From NCBI RefSeq assembly GCF_947179165.1, contig NC_077242.1, positions 51,469,097 to 51,533,096 of the forward strand: DNA of 64,000 nt. Direction: 5' to 3'. This document shows positions 10,890 through 23,085 of the stretch, one piece after another; the stretch's first letter is position 1; each line of letters opens with the position of its first letter. A program made the position numbers and the translations under genes. The DNA is from Solanum dulcamara (Eukaryota > Streptophyta > Magnoliopsida > Solanales > Solanaceae). The notes beneath the pieces were generated by a model, which saw only the letters and a list, made by a program, of their open reading frames with translations, made no database searches and was not told the DNA's origin.

Positions 10890-12860
10890 GTAACATTCCT
10901 CAAAATGCACAAATGCCTTAATAAATGCCTTGGAAATAGGCCGCTCATGTAATGCGTTATCCTTAATCTTTTTGAAAAATCTGAGTTCGGAATATCGATC
11001 AGGGGGTCAAAAGATGCGGGAAAAAGGTCTCGGTGGATTTTTAGGACCTATATTGGAAGATAGATTTTCGAAGAAACTACACGAAACAGAAAGGTCCGCG
11101 ACAGGTCTGTGTCGCAGACCTGGCAAGGATTTTTTGGCCAAGTTGGGTTTTTTTGTAAGGGCATTTTAGACTTTTCCCTAATTGTTAGCTAATGAACCTA
11201 GACATTTTTAGGACCTAATGCAACTCTATAAATTGACCTAAACCTCTAATTCTATTCATTCTCCTATAATTCACCTACTTAAATATTTCTCTCTCTACAA
11301 AAGACTCTCAAGGACTACATTGAAGACTTTAAGTAAATTCAATCAATCTCTCCATCAAAACTCTCAAGTTCTTATAAATTAATTGGTGTTCTCACTTAAG
11401 GTATGTGGGTATTGATTAATGGATCCTTTCATCCATGAAGCCCAATCAATTTCTCAAGTTTTCTATCAAATTAAAGTATGGTATTTTATGGGTTTTATGA
11501 TCTCTACTCCTATTGCATGAATTTTGATTTAAATTATGATCATGAGTCTATTTTGATATAAATTGATGGTTATTGCATTAAATTGTAGAGTTTTTTCATG
11601 AATTCTCCTATTTTGATTTCCAGGGTTCATGATGAAGATTATCAGCATTTTCAATTATACTTCCTAAAGATATTATCTATATAAATTATGTATAGGTTGA
11701 TATAAAGTTTATGATCATGCATGTTTTCAAGTCAAGTACATAATTTTCAAATCAATTAATCATGCATTCATGACATACCTAAATTTCAAGTATAAGCTAT
11801 GATCATGAATTTTCAAGCATGAATTATGATTATGTATTTCAATTATGATCATAGACTATAAGTATGTTTTGAATGATGATTTTCATGCAAGTTATGAAGT
11901 AAGGTGACTTAGGGACCTATGTGGTGACCTAAGGCCTAACGATATGAATTATGCAAATATTATTGTAATGATGAAAGGATAATTCTCACATTACAAGTAC
12001 GTTATGAAAATGAGCTACTCTATGATTTCAAACCTATGATCATGACTATGATGTATGTAAATTATGATTTTTATACTATGCATGTATTCCATGGGATTTG
12101 ACTTAGCACCGAGTGGATGTGAGGTGGGGGCCCAACCAAAAGCCTTAGTAGTAACCTCATATCTCATAAACTACGTGCCACCATAGGTTTCCTTCATGGC
12201 TTAGCTATTGGATCCATATATAGCGTATGTCTGACCCGCCTAGTGGGGTAGAGTCTACCTTAGCAAGTAGATTCCCCTTTTCTTCATTGTATGGAGAGAC
12301 AACAGAATTCCATGTTATAGCTCACATGGTCTTATTGTCGGTTATGGTTCCTATCCCACATATGTATGATCTCTTAAGTATGTTATGATTTTGAATTTTT
12401 GGTTTTAAACGCTTTGGTCAATATGATTTCCTCATGACTTTACTTATTCCATCTTATCATTGTGTTCTACTTGACCTTTGTATTCCATGATTTATATTGC
12501 ATGTCACGCCCTCATACTTAGTACATTACAATATACTAATGCATACTTTTGCCTACATTGTCTTATAATATAGGGGTTGAGGTTGAAGATCATACTCATC
12601 TACGTGGCTAGTTAAGCCTCCCTATTTAGCGGTATTATGGTGAGTCCTCATTTATCGATGACTATTTGTTGAGTTAGTTACTATTTCCAAAGACTTTTGT
12701 CATATTTAATATTGAGGGTGAGCTAGGGACATGTCTTAGCCCCCTCTCCTCGCCCACCCAAATTCATGAGTAGAGGCATCTAGTTGGACAAATGTTTTGA
12801 GTCTATGTTGTCATATGACGTTCCTCAATTTCTATTTATGGTTAGACTCTCTTAGGATAG
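10890..12860 (+). repeat. Family F LTR (plus), 3' end lost at the LINE
   Basis: Begins TGTAACATTCC, the mirror of the LTR ending at 10575. It contains a GGTCCGCGAC...GTCGCAGACC dyad near 11094-11122, the block near 12090-12250 with the GAGGTGGGG and ACCATAGG landmarks of these LTRs, and a region near 12700-12840 that corresponds to the last third of the other LTRs. No terminal TGACA or primer site is seen: the LINE starts instead. The right border is approximate (about 12850-12890). The open frame at 10930-11169 is in U3 and unassigned. Confidence 0.72.
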
Positions 12861-12899
12861 TTCCAGTCATTAGTCCAATTGAAATAAGGAAAAGATTTA

Positions 12900-15800
12900 A
12901 TGATCAGCATGTAGAGATCCTTAATAATTGAAAATTTAACTCTAGTGCTACTAAATTTCTTTCCTCCATACTTACTAGTACATTTATTCTTCCAAAGATT
13001 CTAATAAATAAATATAATAGTATCACGTAGCATGAGTTTGTGCACCTCATTATTTGTTTTGGACAGCCACTATTTCATCAACACACTTCTCATGAGCCTG
13101 CTGGTATACCACAACACTTTGAAAAGTACCTCCAAATGTGCCTAGAAAAGTGGCTTGAGATAAATATGTGATCTATATTATCCTATACTAGTCTGTAAAA
13201 ATAAGAGAACTTGACAGGTTCATAACCAAAGGAGACAATACTCTCATTTGTAGGTAATTTGTTTCTAAAGGACCTCCAGACCAGAAAGGATACCTTAAAA
13301 GGTATATTATTATTCCATATAGTGGTGTCAGCCATGGTTTTGCTTCTTTTTTGCCTGACCTGGTTACAAGCTAATGCATAAGTGAAGTTCCCATTTGAGT
13401 TTAGCTTCATACATGCTATATCTGGGATGCTAGATTGATATTTGAAGGATATGTTGAGGATCTTCTATACCAGGTGATAAGGGGCATGCTATCTCATATT
13501 TTCGTCATTCCATACCCCATTATCAAGAATTTAGATACTGTAATATTATTAATCCAAGGAAGATATGCATTGTGATTAGCTAAGGGGTCAATTCCTAGCT
13601 AATCATCCCACCAGAAGCTATAGGTACCTGAGTTGATGTGCCATTATATATGAGGCTCAATATCAATTTTATTTGTCATCATATGCTTCCACATAAGTAA
13701 TTGACTTGTATTCCATTTCTTGATCATTGAATGTGCCCTTTGGCAGTACTTAGCCTTAAGAAAGTCTCCCCATAGTGTCTTTTTGGACCTGAAGATCCAC
13801 CACTGTTTGTACTGCAATGCTAAGCACACATCATAAAGAGTTTTCATACCAATTCCCTCTTCTTCAATAGGATAGCTGAGAGTCTTCCAAGATACCCAGT
13901 GATATTTTCTCTTTTCTTTTTCCCATCCCCAAAAGAAGTCTGCAATAAGAGATTTAATTTGTTTGAGAGTAGTAGAAGTAGGGGTGATAGCAGAAAAAAG
14001 ATGAATTAGAAGATACTGCAGTACAGATTTCACTAGAGTAGCTCTTACCCCATAGCTCAAGATCTTAGTTTGCCACCCTTTAATTCTGGAGATCACTTTG
14101 GACACCATACTATTAAAGTAGATGATCCTTTGATGCATAATGTATAGAGGATATCCCAAATAGGTAATAGGACCATGAGTTGACTTGAAGCCAGATGTGG
14201 GAGTGACCCTTGCAATAATCTCAGGATTAGTATTCAAGGGGATCATGCACTGACGTTTTTCTTTGTTAATAAGTTGGCTTGAGTTCTGTTCATACACCTG
14301 TAGTGTCTTTATGATCATATTGAGAGAATTTTTAGGTTGAAGTGAATATAATTATATCATCAGTAAAGCTCAGATGATTAATCAAGGGGCCCTTCTTCTC
14401 CATGTGAAAACCTCTGTACAAGTAGTGTTGATGAAGATTGCTGAGCAAACTGGAAAGAACCTCAACACCTATTATAAAGAGAGTAGGAGACAATAGATCT
14501 CCCTATTTGTGACCTCTTGTAGAATGGAAAAAACCATACCTACAACCATTCACAATAAGTGAGTACCAATTGTTGGCCATTAACCTCTAAACCATATTAA
14601 TAAATAAATCTCCAAACCCCATTCTTCTCATCACTAGATATATAAATGACCAAGACACCCTATCACAGGCTTTGGCCATGTCTAGTTTGACAATAACATT
14701 ATCTCCAAGCTTGGGTTTTTTGAAGCTATAAATGATTTCTTGTGCTAACATGATATTTTCTGAGATGTTTCTTCCTTGGACAAATCCTAACTAGTTTTCA
14801 GAGATTAAATGAGGAAAAATGGGAGCTAGCTCAAGGCATAATACCTTAGAAATGACTTTATTGGTAAAGTTACTAAGAGATATGGGCCTAAAATCTGACA
14901 ACTTATTAGGATGGTCTACTTTTGGGATTAGGACCAAACAAGAATTAGAGATGAACTTGGGAATAAAATGCCCATAGAAAAATTACTTCACCAAGTTTAA
15001 TAAGTCTCCACTAATGATATCCCTACAAGTATGGAAGAACTTGCCATTAATTCAATCAAGACCTTTAACAAACACAGAAATTATTTAAAAAATAGCTTAT
15101 TTCAGCTTCTCATTTGTAGGCATAGCATTAAGAGACTGGTTTTGTTGATCTGTGATGGTGTTAGGGATATAATTTAGGATGTCATCATTGATCAGCTTTT
15201 TCTCCCAGTAAAGATCTTCTTAAAATGATCACAAGAAGCAGTGGCAATATTCTGATCACCCTGAATGGTATTTCCTTGGTCATCAATGACTTTATGGATA
15301 AATAATCTTCTTCTCCTTCCTTTGATGATATCATGAAAGTATTTGGAGTTGGCATATCCATCCTTAAACCACTGAAGATGACTTTTTTATTTAAGGATGG
15401 ACTGCTTTGTCTTCAAGTATCTGATATACTGAGCATTCACTTGATTGAGCTTGGTCCTATTACCCTCAAAATTGTCATGAATGATAGCATCTTCTGCTTG
15501 CTTTACCTTTTCTTCTAATTCTTTGAATGTTTTATATAATTCACCATATTATTGTCTTGACCAATTTGTAAGAGTGTTAGACACCCTCTTAAGCTTCAGG
15601 TGAAATATTCTCATAGGATTACCTTCCATAGGTCTTTCCCAGCAAGCTTTAACAATGTCTAGGAATATTTTATTCTCCACCTAGCACTGAAGGAACTTGA
15701 ATTATTTGATGGGGTTACTGTGAGTATCTTTGCATTCAAGTAAAAGAGGGCAAACCTGTAGAAGAAAGATGAGACACAGTAGTCACAGGCATCATCTCTA

Positions 15801-16403
15801 ACCACCTATCATTCACCATCTGTCTATCCTCTTCCATATTCTATCATTTGTGTTCCTGTTGTTACACCATGTAAAGTTTTGACCATAAAATCCCAAATCA
15901 ATGAGGCCACATGCTTCAATTACACTTATGAACTGAAAACTTTTGTTCATATTGTAAGGTACCCCTCCTAGCTTTTCCTCAACATTAGTGATCACATTAA
16001 AGTCTCCGATAGTGCACCAAGGCTTGTGTATATCAGGAAACTGCAGCATCTTCTCCTAAAGACTTCTTCTTATGTAATACTTACACTTAGCATAAACAAA
16101 TATAATAATGTGAGCAATAGAACTAGACACATGTTTGATTTCACAAGTAATCTGTTGTTCATCTTGATATATAATAGAGCAATCCACATCTTGATTCTAG
16201 AAAAACCAAATCTTGTTATTAGAATTATGACTTGCATTGTCCATTCTAAGCTGATTTCTGTAGTAGTTGAGCTAAGATTGATTAGAAAGGGGTTCAAGAA
16301 TTGCCAACATAGAAAAGTTGTGGTAATCCTTGAGTTTTTGGAGTCTATCTAAGGTACCTTGAGTATTAATACTCCTTGCATTCCAGTATATTGTACTAAT
16401 CAT
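12900..16403 (-). pseudogene. LINE ORF2: endonuclease-reverse transcriptase, broken
   Basis: The product would nick target DNA and prime reverse transcription there. From the N-terminus: endonuclease (YWNAR at the start; IGDFNVI and NFTWCNNRN in the open stretch 16049-15813). The RT part, in pieces over about 15190-14300, reads DFRPISLSN, GFVQGRNI, KLDMAKACDRVSW (family AYDRV) and FTDDIII (family FADD). A C-terminal RT region is open at 14318-13644 (LIADFFWGWEKEKRKYHWVSW), and a zf-RVT block sits at 13410-13183 (IWNNNIPFKVSFLVWRSFRNKLPT). Its full span is about 1,170 codons, normal for plant L1. Many stops and frameshifts are present. ATG at 16403 is chosen because it opens the endonuclease domain and overlaps the ORF1 stop. 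Confidence 0.87.
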
Positions 16404-18509
16404 CAAGATTTCTGGGATTTGAACCTTGTGTTGATGCTACTCTTACAAATAGCATTATCTAAAATGGTGGTAATCTCGTATTTCTTCTTTTTCTTCTTTT
16501 CCTGCTGACCCCTAGGTGATAGACCAATCTTCTCAGAATCATGCAGCACTTCATCCTGAATGGTAGTATCTATTGTAGAACCAAATGCCTTCAAGAGATG
16601 GGCACTTATTTCCTCATCCTCATCATGAGTTTTTTCCCTTTGATCAAGATCATTTTTATCTTCAGAGTGAGTAACTCTGTATTCATCAATAAGATCATCT
16701 AATATGTCTATATTATTAAGAACCCTTATCTCAGTAGAATTGGCCTGAATCTGTAGAGGAGCCACATGAATCCCTGCTTGTTCTTCAATAAAGACATAGT
16801 TTACCCTTTGCTAATAATCTTTAGAATGTATTTTTCCTGCCTTAGCTTATTTTTTCTTCAATGCATCCCTCTTTTTCTTACTCAAAGATAGAGTAGATTT
16901 ATTATTTAGAATCTGGGAATTTTCTCCCTGGTTTGTTTTGCTAATATTTGGAGATTTAGTACTTTCCATATCAGTCTCATTAACCTGAAGCCTGACCTCA
17001 GAACCATTTCCTCTGGAATTATCATCTGCTTGGACATCAATATGTTGAAACTGAACATTATGCCTGGTAGTAGTTTTAAAGGTGGTTGCAGGGGCTCTAG
17101 AGTCTTTTCTATGGTCAACCAAAAGAACTTCCCTCCCTCTGGTATCCCCTTTCTACAAGTTAGTGAGTGTCTCTTGTATTCCCCCATCCTCACCTCCATC
17201 AACTACTTCAGCAACAACAACGGTTTTATTAAGAATATTAGAGTTATTGGGGAAGCTATGGGAGTGTGGGAGCATTGAGTCAATACCTGAGGTACTCTTA
17301 TTGAGAGTATTAGTATGCTGATCAAAGTCATCATTTATAGGGCCAATATCAGTTTGTTAGTGTCTCTCTTTTAGCGAATTATCATTTTCCTAGCTTTGTT
17401 TTGTATCATTATCTTGGATCACTTGTTTTGAGGGGATAGAGGGATTGGGATTTACATTCAAATTGGGATAGAGTTGCTGATTCTGGACTCCAGAATCAAC
17501 ATTACATTCATGGGGAGCATTTTCCTGAAAGTTAGTATTTATACCTATTTGTTGAAGTTGTTGCCCTTACTGGTGCCTTGTTGTAGGTGGCTGATTGGAG
17601 CCTGGGTCCTCTCCTTGCTGCATTTCCTGTGGTTGTTTCTTTTGTGCATTATTTTATTGAATGATCTTCTTTCATTTTATTTTTTGAACTTGCCATTCCT
17701 CATGGTATTGACCCTTATCCTTACCATCAGTATGGAGAACACTTGGTTGATCTGTGTTACCTGCAACTTCCTGAATCTATAACTCTTTATTCCTGTCATA
17801 GTTTGCTTTGTTTTTGGTCTTCTCAACTTCCTCCTTTTCTTTTCTTCTTCTTTCTCCTCATCTCTTCTTTTCACAGTACAAACTCTAGAGAGATAGCCCT
17901 AATGTTTGCAGTATTCACAATACTCTGGCACTCCTTTATACTGAATAGGTTGCCACCTGCTTTCACCATTCTCATCTTCATCAAATCCCATCCAAACATA
18001 CTAAGTTCTTTGCCTTATAAGATCAATTTGAATCTTGAATTTAGCTATACTACCCCTTATTTTCTTATAAGTAGCCAAATCCAACAATAAAACCTTACCA
18101 ATAGGAGATAGTAAAGGGGTTACCACTTCTAGACAATAACAATGCCAAGGTAATTCAGGTAGAATGGTCCATATAAGGACCAAAGGAGTTTCCACTTCAG
18201 GTTTGAATGTGGAAGTCCAAATCTGCTTTCTCATAAGTTGACCTTCTATGAACATTTTCCCTTTTGACCACACTGTTAAGTGATCAAACTCATTTTTAAG
18301 ATCAATATATAAATGTCTAGAGTTGAAATGAGTAAGCCTCAACCCTCCTCTCAGTTCAGTTTGTAGTATAAATTCCTTTCTAATAACCTTCATTTTTGGC
18401 ATAGTATTGGTAAACTTCCCAATAAGAGTGTATTTATATCTAGCAGGCAATTTAACCATAAAGTCCTCTTTTCTAAAAACTATAGCAGGTTAGCCTTGCT
18501 TAGTAGGTT
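16403..18509 (-). pseudogene. LINE ORF1: DUF4283 RNA-binding protein, 5'-truncated and broken
   Basis: ORF1 of plant L1 elements is thought to bind the element RNA. The DUF4283 domain is open from 18459 to 18001: LPARYKYTLIGKF, FNSRHLYIDLKNEFDH, LPWHCYCLEVVTPL, ATYKKIRGSIAKFKIQIDL. The fragment VFRKEDF lies just upstream in the same frame, so the true start is lost. A Cys-rich knuckle follows near 17900 (YCEYCKH, a stop, then GYLSRVC; the knuckle His is Tyr). After it come a Lys/Glu-rich stretch and a polar, low-complexity C-terminal part ending in the open stretch 16765-16403 with a poly-Lys run. Stops and shifts break it throughout. Hydrophobic plus-strand frames here (17474-17782) are antisense shadows. 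Confidence 0.83.
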
Positions 18510-18510
18510 C

Positions 18511-18582
18511 TGAATTTTAGCCTTGAATTTTACCCATGGATGAAATTCCACACACCTTGATGAATTTTAGCCTTGAATTTTA
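18511..18582. repeat. 22-bp direct repeat at the LINE/D junction
   Basis: TGAATTTTAGCCTTGAATTT plus TA occurs identically at 18511-18532 and 18561-18582, 50 bases apart. The second copy is in its normal LTR context; the first abuts the 5' end of the LINE. Confidence 0.85.
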
Positions 18583-19074
18583 AAGGAGGAGACTTGTGTT
18601 CTTGAAACCCTAATTTGAGTTATAAAATAATAACTTAAGAGAATTTCGTTGATGTCTTAGAGAAAATTTGGAGAATGAATATGAATAAGGGGAAATTTGA
18701 AGGGTTGGGGTATTTGTAGGTTCTGAATCCTCCCCCAAAAGTGTATAGATTCATTGAATACAAAATGGGAAAAGATATTAATGCCCTTTATTAGACCCTC
18801 TCAAAAGACCCTATGACTGGCCTTTTACAAGTCGTAAACATTCTTATAGGTCGTAGGAATGACTCATCCTTGTAACCCTAAAATACCTGAAAACTTGAGC
18901 CTATGAACTTCTCATATGACTCCCTTCTACAATTCATCAAAAAGTGTACGGTTCGTAGAAACCATTCATTCTGCAGCTTTGTAACCCTACAAAACCTGAG
19001 TCTCGAAACCTTTCTTATGGACCTCTTCTATGGGTCTACAAAGTGTCTACAAGTCATCAATTTGACTTGTACAC
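18511..19074 (-). repeat. Part of element D 3' LTR
   Basis: Matches 63430-63960 in the D 5' LTR, same strand: CCTTGATGAATT..AGCCTTGAA, the TTCTTGAAACCCTA block, and the stretch with repeated GTCGTA/ACTCGTAG motifs. It is joined on the right to the LTR of element B. The match resumes at 28133. No gene. Confidence 0.82.
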
Positions 19075-21363
19075 TATAAGACCCTAGAAATTTAGAAAGT
19101 CTTAAAACGAGGAATAAAGAATGAAAATGTAGAAAATGGCACCACGTGTCGACCACGGAAGTCCATCATGGGCTATGGTATGCACCAAGCCTCGTGGTAA
19201 GCCACTATTATAGTGATTTAGAGACTTAGACCTACTGGGAAGGGACCACGATGAGGGACCATGGACCGTGGTGAACACCATAGGCTGTGAAGCCCACTGT
19301 GGTGAGCCTGACCCTAAAACCCTAAGAAACTTCCCAAGGAAAGGGCCTCGGATGACCACCAAGGACTGTGGAGCCCTTCATAGACCATGGTGTATCTCTG
19401 TGGTGGTCACTTAGTAGGACTCCGGTAGGACCTGCACCATGGCCATGATTTGCGGACCGTGATTCCCTCCACGCACCGTGAAGGCCTCCATAGAGAAATT
19501 TCAGTTACTTACCCTATAGACTTCCAAAAATATTTCCCAGGTCCTTTATCACAGGACCCCACCATGGGCCGTAGAGAGAAACACGGATCGTGAAGGGTCC
19601 CCGTAAACCCAGTCAGTCTAGATTATTAAAAAGGGACATTTTCATCTTTTCCTATATTCTAAGACAAAGTAAACTCATTTTGAGGGAAGTATTCACCCAT
19701 ATAAAGACGTTATATCCTCCAAAGCCCTCATTTATTTACATTAACTTCCCCAAACAAAAACCCTTCTCTCCTAAAGTCTCCTCCATACTCAAGAAAGGTT
19801 GTAGGGTTTCACTCCAAGAAGATCAAGCCTCTATTTCTTTTCAAGTTTCGCATTAAGGAATTACTTCCTCAAGGTATGTAGGTCTCATTCATGCGTTCTT
19901 CCACCCATGGAGCCCATTGATTTTTAAACTCAATGTTTCCATTTTAAAAGATAAAATCTTATGAGTTTTTATATGATTATTCCAAATGCATAGGTTATGG
20001 TCTATTTGAAGATTATTTACCTATATTGATATATTTTGACTCTCAATTTCATAAAAAGGATGATTTATCAAAGTTCTTACATGAAGGCATGAAAGTAACT
20101 TTAAAGTGTATTGGTGGGTCATTTTAAGATGATTTAAATTGATGCATTTTCATCGCTCTCATGCATGTGCATTGTCTTAAATGTATTTGAAGGGTATATG
20201 AAATGAACCCACCTAGTTTCATTATGTTTAAATGAAGTTAAATTGAAAGCTTTGACTCCAAAATGAAAGTTTATGAAAGCAAATATTTATGATTAAAGAG
20301 AGTCTTATGAAATGAAAGAATGATGATGAAAGGGCTTCTTAGCCAAAGAATAGATTCTATGTGAAAGGAAAAGTCTCACATATCTAAATCAAATGAAAAG
20401 TTTTAATGATCTATTCTACCGAATGATTATTTGATGTCTAAAGTTATATGAATGCTCAGTTTATTATGATATTTAAATCCCATTCTATGGGATTTGATCA
20501 AGCACCGAATGTAGCATGTAGATAATGACTCGACCAAAGGGGTCCTCAAGTAAAGTCTCATGTTATATTAACTATGTACCACCATAGGGGACCTTGTAGG
20601 CTATTAAGGCTAGTGGATCCACAAATAGCCCTTAAAGTTAAAGTTAAATAAATGATTAATATTGATATAGTTCTACCGGACAAGTAGTCTCCTTGTGCCA
20701 ATGTAGGGGGTTATGGTGGATTCCATGTAATAGCTCACATGATCTTAAATATCTGTTACAGTCATTTTCCCACAAAATGGATGTTTTAATGTTATATATG
20801 ATGGTTTCTCATGCATACATTCACTTATGTACTTTTTTTATAAATTTCTTAACATTTTCATTATATTATCTGCTCACATACTTAGTACAATCAAAGTACT
20901 AACGCATACTCTATGCCTACATAATATCACCATGTTGGGACCATTGTTGATCTACATTTACCTCCATGTGGCTAGTTTTATGATTGAAGGCTACTACTTT
21001 GGTGAGTTCCCATGTTTCAAGAATGATACCCCCTTTACCTTTCTAGTTTATGATTTGTATAGATGTTTTAGAGTCCTTTTCAGTACTTGTTTCCATTTAG
21101 TATGAAGGTGAGCTAGGAGAATGTCTTAGCCCCCACCATATCTAAGGAAAGTAGAGGTATTGTTGGATAATTGGAAGATGTTTGATGTTGTTAAGGACTT
21201 TTATTTTATGTTGTTTCCCTTAGTATGATTACTCTTTTTTATTTCTCTTATTATTAAATGGCATTACCTATGAAAAGCTTAATGAATTCTAAAAGGCTTG
21301 GGTGAGGTACCTCCGGGTGCCTTATTCGCCGTGTCACATCTAGGCCCTAGGCTTGGGTTGTCA
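19075..21363 (+). repeat. 5' LTR of element B
   Basis: Begins TATAAGACCC (family TGTAAGACCC) and ends GGGTTGTCA before the primer site; about 2.29 kb. The CCACGG/CCGTGG dyad cluster is at 19140-19600. The part at about 20064-20665 is missing from the 3' LTR of the same element. No gene; open frames at 20693-21105 are in the U5-like part and lack any domain. Confidence 0.87.
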
Positions 21364-21369
21364 GAAACT

Positions 21370-21381
21370 TGGTATCAGAGC
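21370..21381 (+). promoter_or_regulatory. Primer binding site of element B (intact, tRNA-iMet)
   Basis: TGGTATCAGAGC is the exact complement of the 3' end of initiator tRNA-Met used by most plant Ty3/Gypsy elements. It is the only unmutated primer site in the window. Confidence 0.92.
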
Positions 21382-21579
21382 TCGAGGTTTTGAATGGTTC
21401 TGGGAGTCTAACATACCACATCAAATAGGGTCTTATTCATGGTTGTGAACTATACCACGACTATAAATAGGAGACTATGGAATGTTTAGGAAAGTTTTTA
21501 TTTCTTTCAAATTCATGTCATGCCCTAGAGTGTCCTAAGACTTCCTCTAAATAACTAACTGTTTTGTGTTCTCTGTATA

Positions 21580-22755
21580 ATGCCTCGAGGAAGAGAATCT
21601 CCAAGAGGAAGGGTTGATGATGAGGACCAAGCTCCTTCGATTCTCGATGCTTCACATCGTGAGGAGGGAGTGATCCATGCGTAATTCTGGAATATCATCA
21701 CATTATTGGATCAATCCTTATCTAACCAAGGAAATCAATGCATTCATCGTCCTCCTCAAGTACAAAATTTGGCATCTAGGATTCGAGATTTCAAACGAAT
21801 GAGTCCACCTGAGTTTAATGGTTCTAAAGTTGATGAGGACCCTATGGGTTTCATTGATGAGGTTTACCAAATTGTAGCTATCATAGGTGTACCTCCAAAT
21901 AAAAAGGCTGAGCTAGTGGAATATTAACTCGAGGGTGTAGAAAGAGTTTGGTATGAGCAATGGATAGTTCAGAGAGGTAAATATATAGGGTCGATAGAAT
22001 GGGAAGAGTTTAAAGGTGCTTCCAAGACCATTTCTTTCCCTTGGAGCTAAGCAAGGCCAAAATCCTAGAGTTCATCAACCTTCATCAAGGGATTATGAGT
22101 ATGAGGGAGTATGCCCTCAAATTCACCAAATTGTCTAAGTATGGTCCCTTCATGGTCTCCGATCCAAGGTAAAGGATGAGAAAGTTCATATTCGGCATTT
22201 CTATCTTAGTATCCAAATAGTGCAAAATAGAAATGTTGGCCAAAGAGATGGACATCTCCCAACATATGACATCTGCGAAACAAATTGAGGATGAAAAGTT
22301 GAAAAAGAGGTCAAGAGGGTTCAAGAAGGCTACAGTTGATTGTAGAGGGTTCAATCCTCAAAAGTTTGGTTATGGTAGTAATGGAAAGGGACAAGGTGGG
22401 CAACGATTCATGGGGAAAGGCTCCACCAATACTCCTCCTCCAAGGTTCAACAAGGACATGGGTTATAACCTAGTGGTTCTAAGAGAGAACGTTGGTGCTC
22501 AAGCTTTCCCCACTTGCATAAAGTGTGGGAGGACTCATAAAAGGGAATGTTATCCAACTCTAATACATTCTTCAAATATGGCAAGCTGGGCCACCATGCT
22601 AGAGATTGTAGATGTAGTGGTAGTGGTAGGCCTCAAGGACAAATTGCTCATGGTCAACAAGCTCAAGGGAGTGGCCAATGCACCAACTGCTTTAATACTT
22701 CACATGGGTGACAAGAGATTGGGGAAGCACCCAATGTTGTTACCAGTATATTAAA
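21580..22755 (+). pseudogene. gag of element B, broken
   Basis: The start ATG gives MPRGRESPRG, the basic N-terminus of the family. An early stop follows near residue 35. The capsid part is open at 21706-21927 (RIRDFKRMSPPEFNGSKVDEDP). Then, after stops, come EWEEFKGA, FPLELSKAKILEFINL-like and MREYALKFTKLS segments near 21995-22140. The second half (22233-22754) includes a basic stretch and a zinc-knuckle region: CIKCGRTHKREC at about 22515-22550, then, in another frame, FFKYGKLGHHARDC, where both leading Cys of the knuckle are lost (F and Y). The protein is thus doubly disabled. Confidence 0.8.
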
Positions 22756-23085
22756 GGTCTTTGCTTTTGATGTGTATGCATTGTTATATCCAGGTGCAAA
22801 CTTGTCATTTATTACTCCCTTCTGAGATAATAGGTTTGAAGTGTAACCCAAGATGTTAGTAGAGCCTTATTTGGTTTGTACCCCCATTGGTGAGTCTATT
22901 GTGGCTAAAAAAGTCTATAAGGGTTGTTCCATCTCTATCTTGCATAAAGTTGTCCCTTGTGACCTCATAGAGATTGACATGGTAGATTTTGATGTTATAC
23001 TAGGGATGGATTGGTTGTATGCATCTTATGCCTCTATAGATTGTAGTATTTTTCGAGTTAAGTTTTAATTCCCAAATGAGTTTAT
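22756..23085 (+). pseudogene. Protease region of element B with the catalytic Asp lost
   Basis: The active-site block near 22768-22815 reads DVYALLYPGANLSFITP. Elements A, C and D have Asp where this copy has Tyr, a GAT-to-TAT type change that removes the catalytic residue. The second half is open at 22853-23068, with CDLIEIDMVDFDVILGMDWL, and ends in a stop just before the FPNE linker. This protease could not have cut its polyprotein. Confidence 0.82.

Larger units (their letters stand above)
12861..18510 (-). mobile_element. LINE (plant L1-type), 5'-truncated
   Basis: A non-LTR retrotransposon on the minus strand with both ORFs recognisable: ORF1 with a DUF4283 domain and zinc-knuckle remnant, then ORF2 with AP-endonuclease, RT and zf-RVT domains. 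The right border is sharp at about 18510, where the sequence changes to element D LTR. The break falls within the N-terminal part of ORF1, as expected from the 5' truncation usual for LINEs. I could not find a clear poly(A) tail (poly-T on plus) at the left end, nor a matching target duplication. It is heavily mutated. Confidence 0.88.

Noticed and set aside
12861..12900. Poly(A) tail or target duplication at the 3' end of the LINE
   Set aside because: No convincing T-run on plus and no match to the right flank were seen.
16847..17122. Possible separate host gene between ORF1 and ORF2 of the LINE
   Set aside because: It lies on the LINE strand, between DUF4283 and endonuclease, with the polar low-complexity composition usual for the ORF1 C-terminal part.
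17474..17782. Plus-strand frame of 102 codons with very hydrophobic sequence, resembling a membrane protein
   Set aside because: It is antisense to the Lys/Glu/Gln-rich part of LINE ORF1; reverse complements of such codons give Leu/Phe-rich shadows.
19070..19079. Target duplication for element B
   Set aside because: Left TACAC and right ACCCT do not match; the site is supported only by rejoining of the flanking D LTR.
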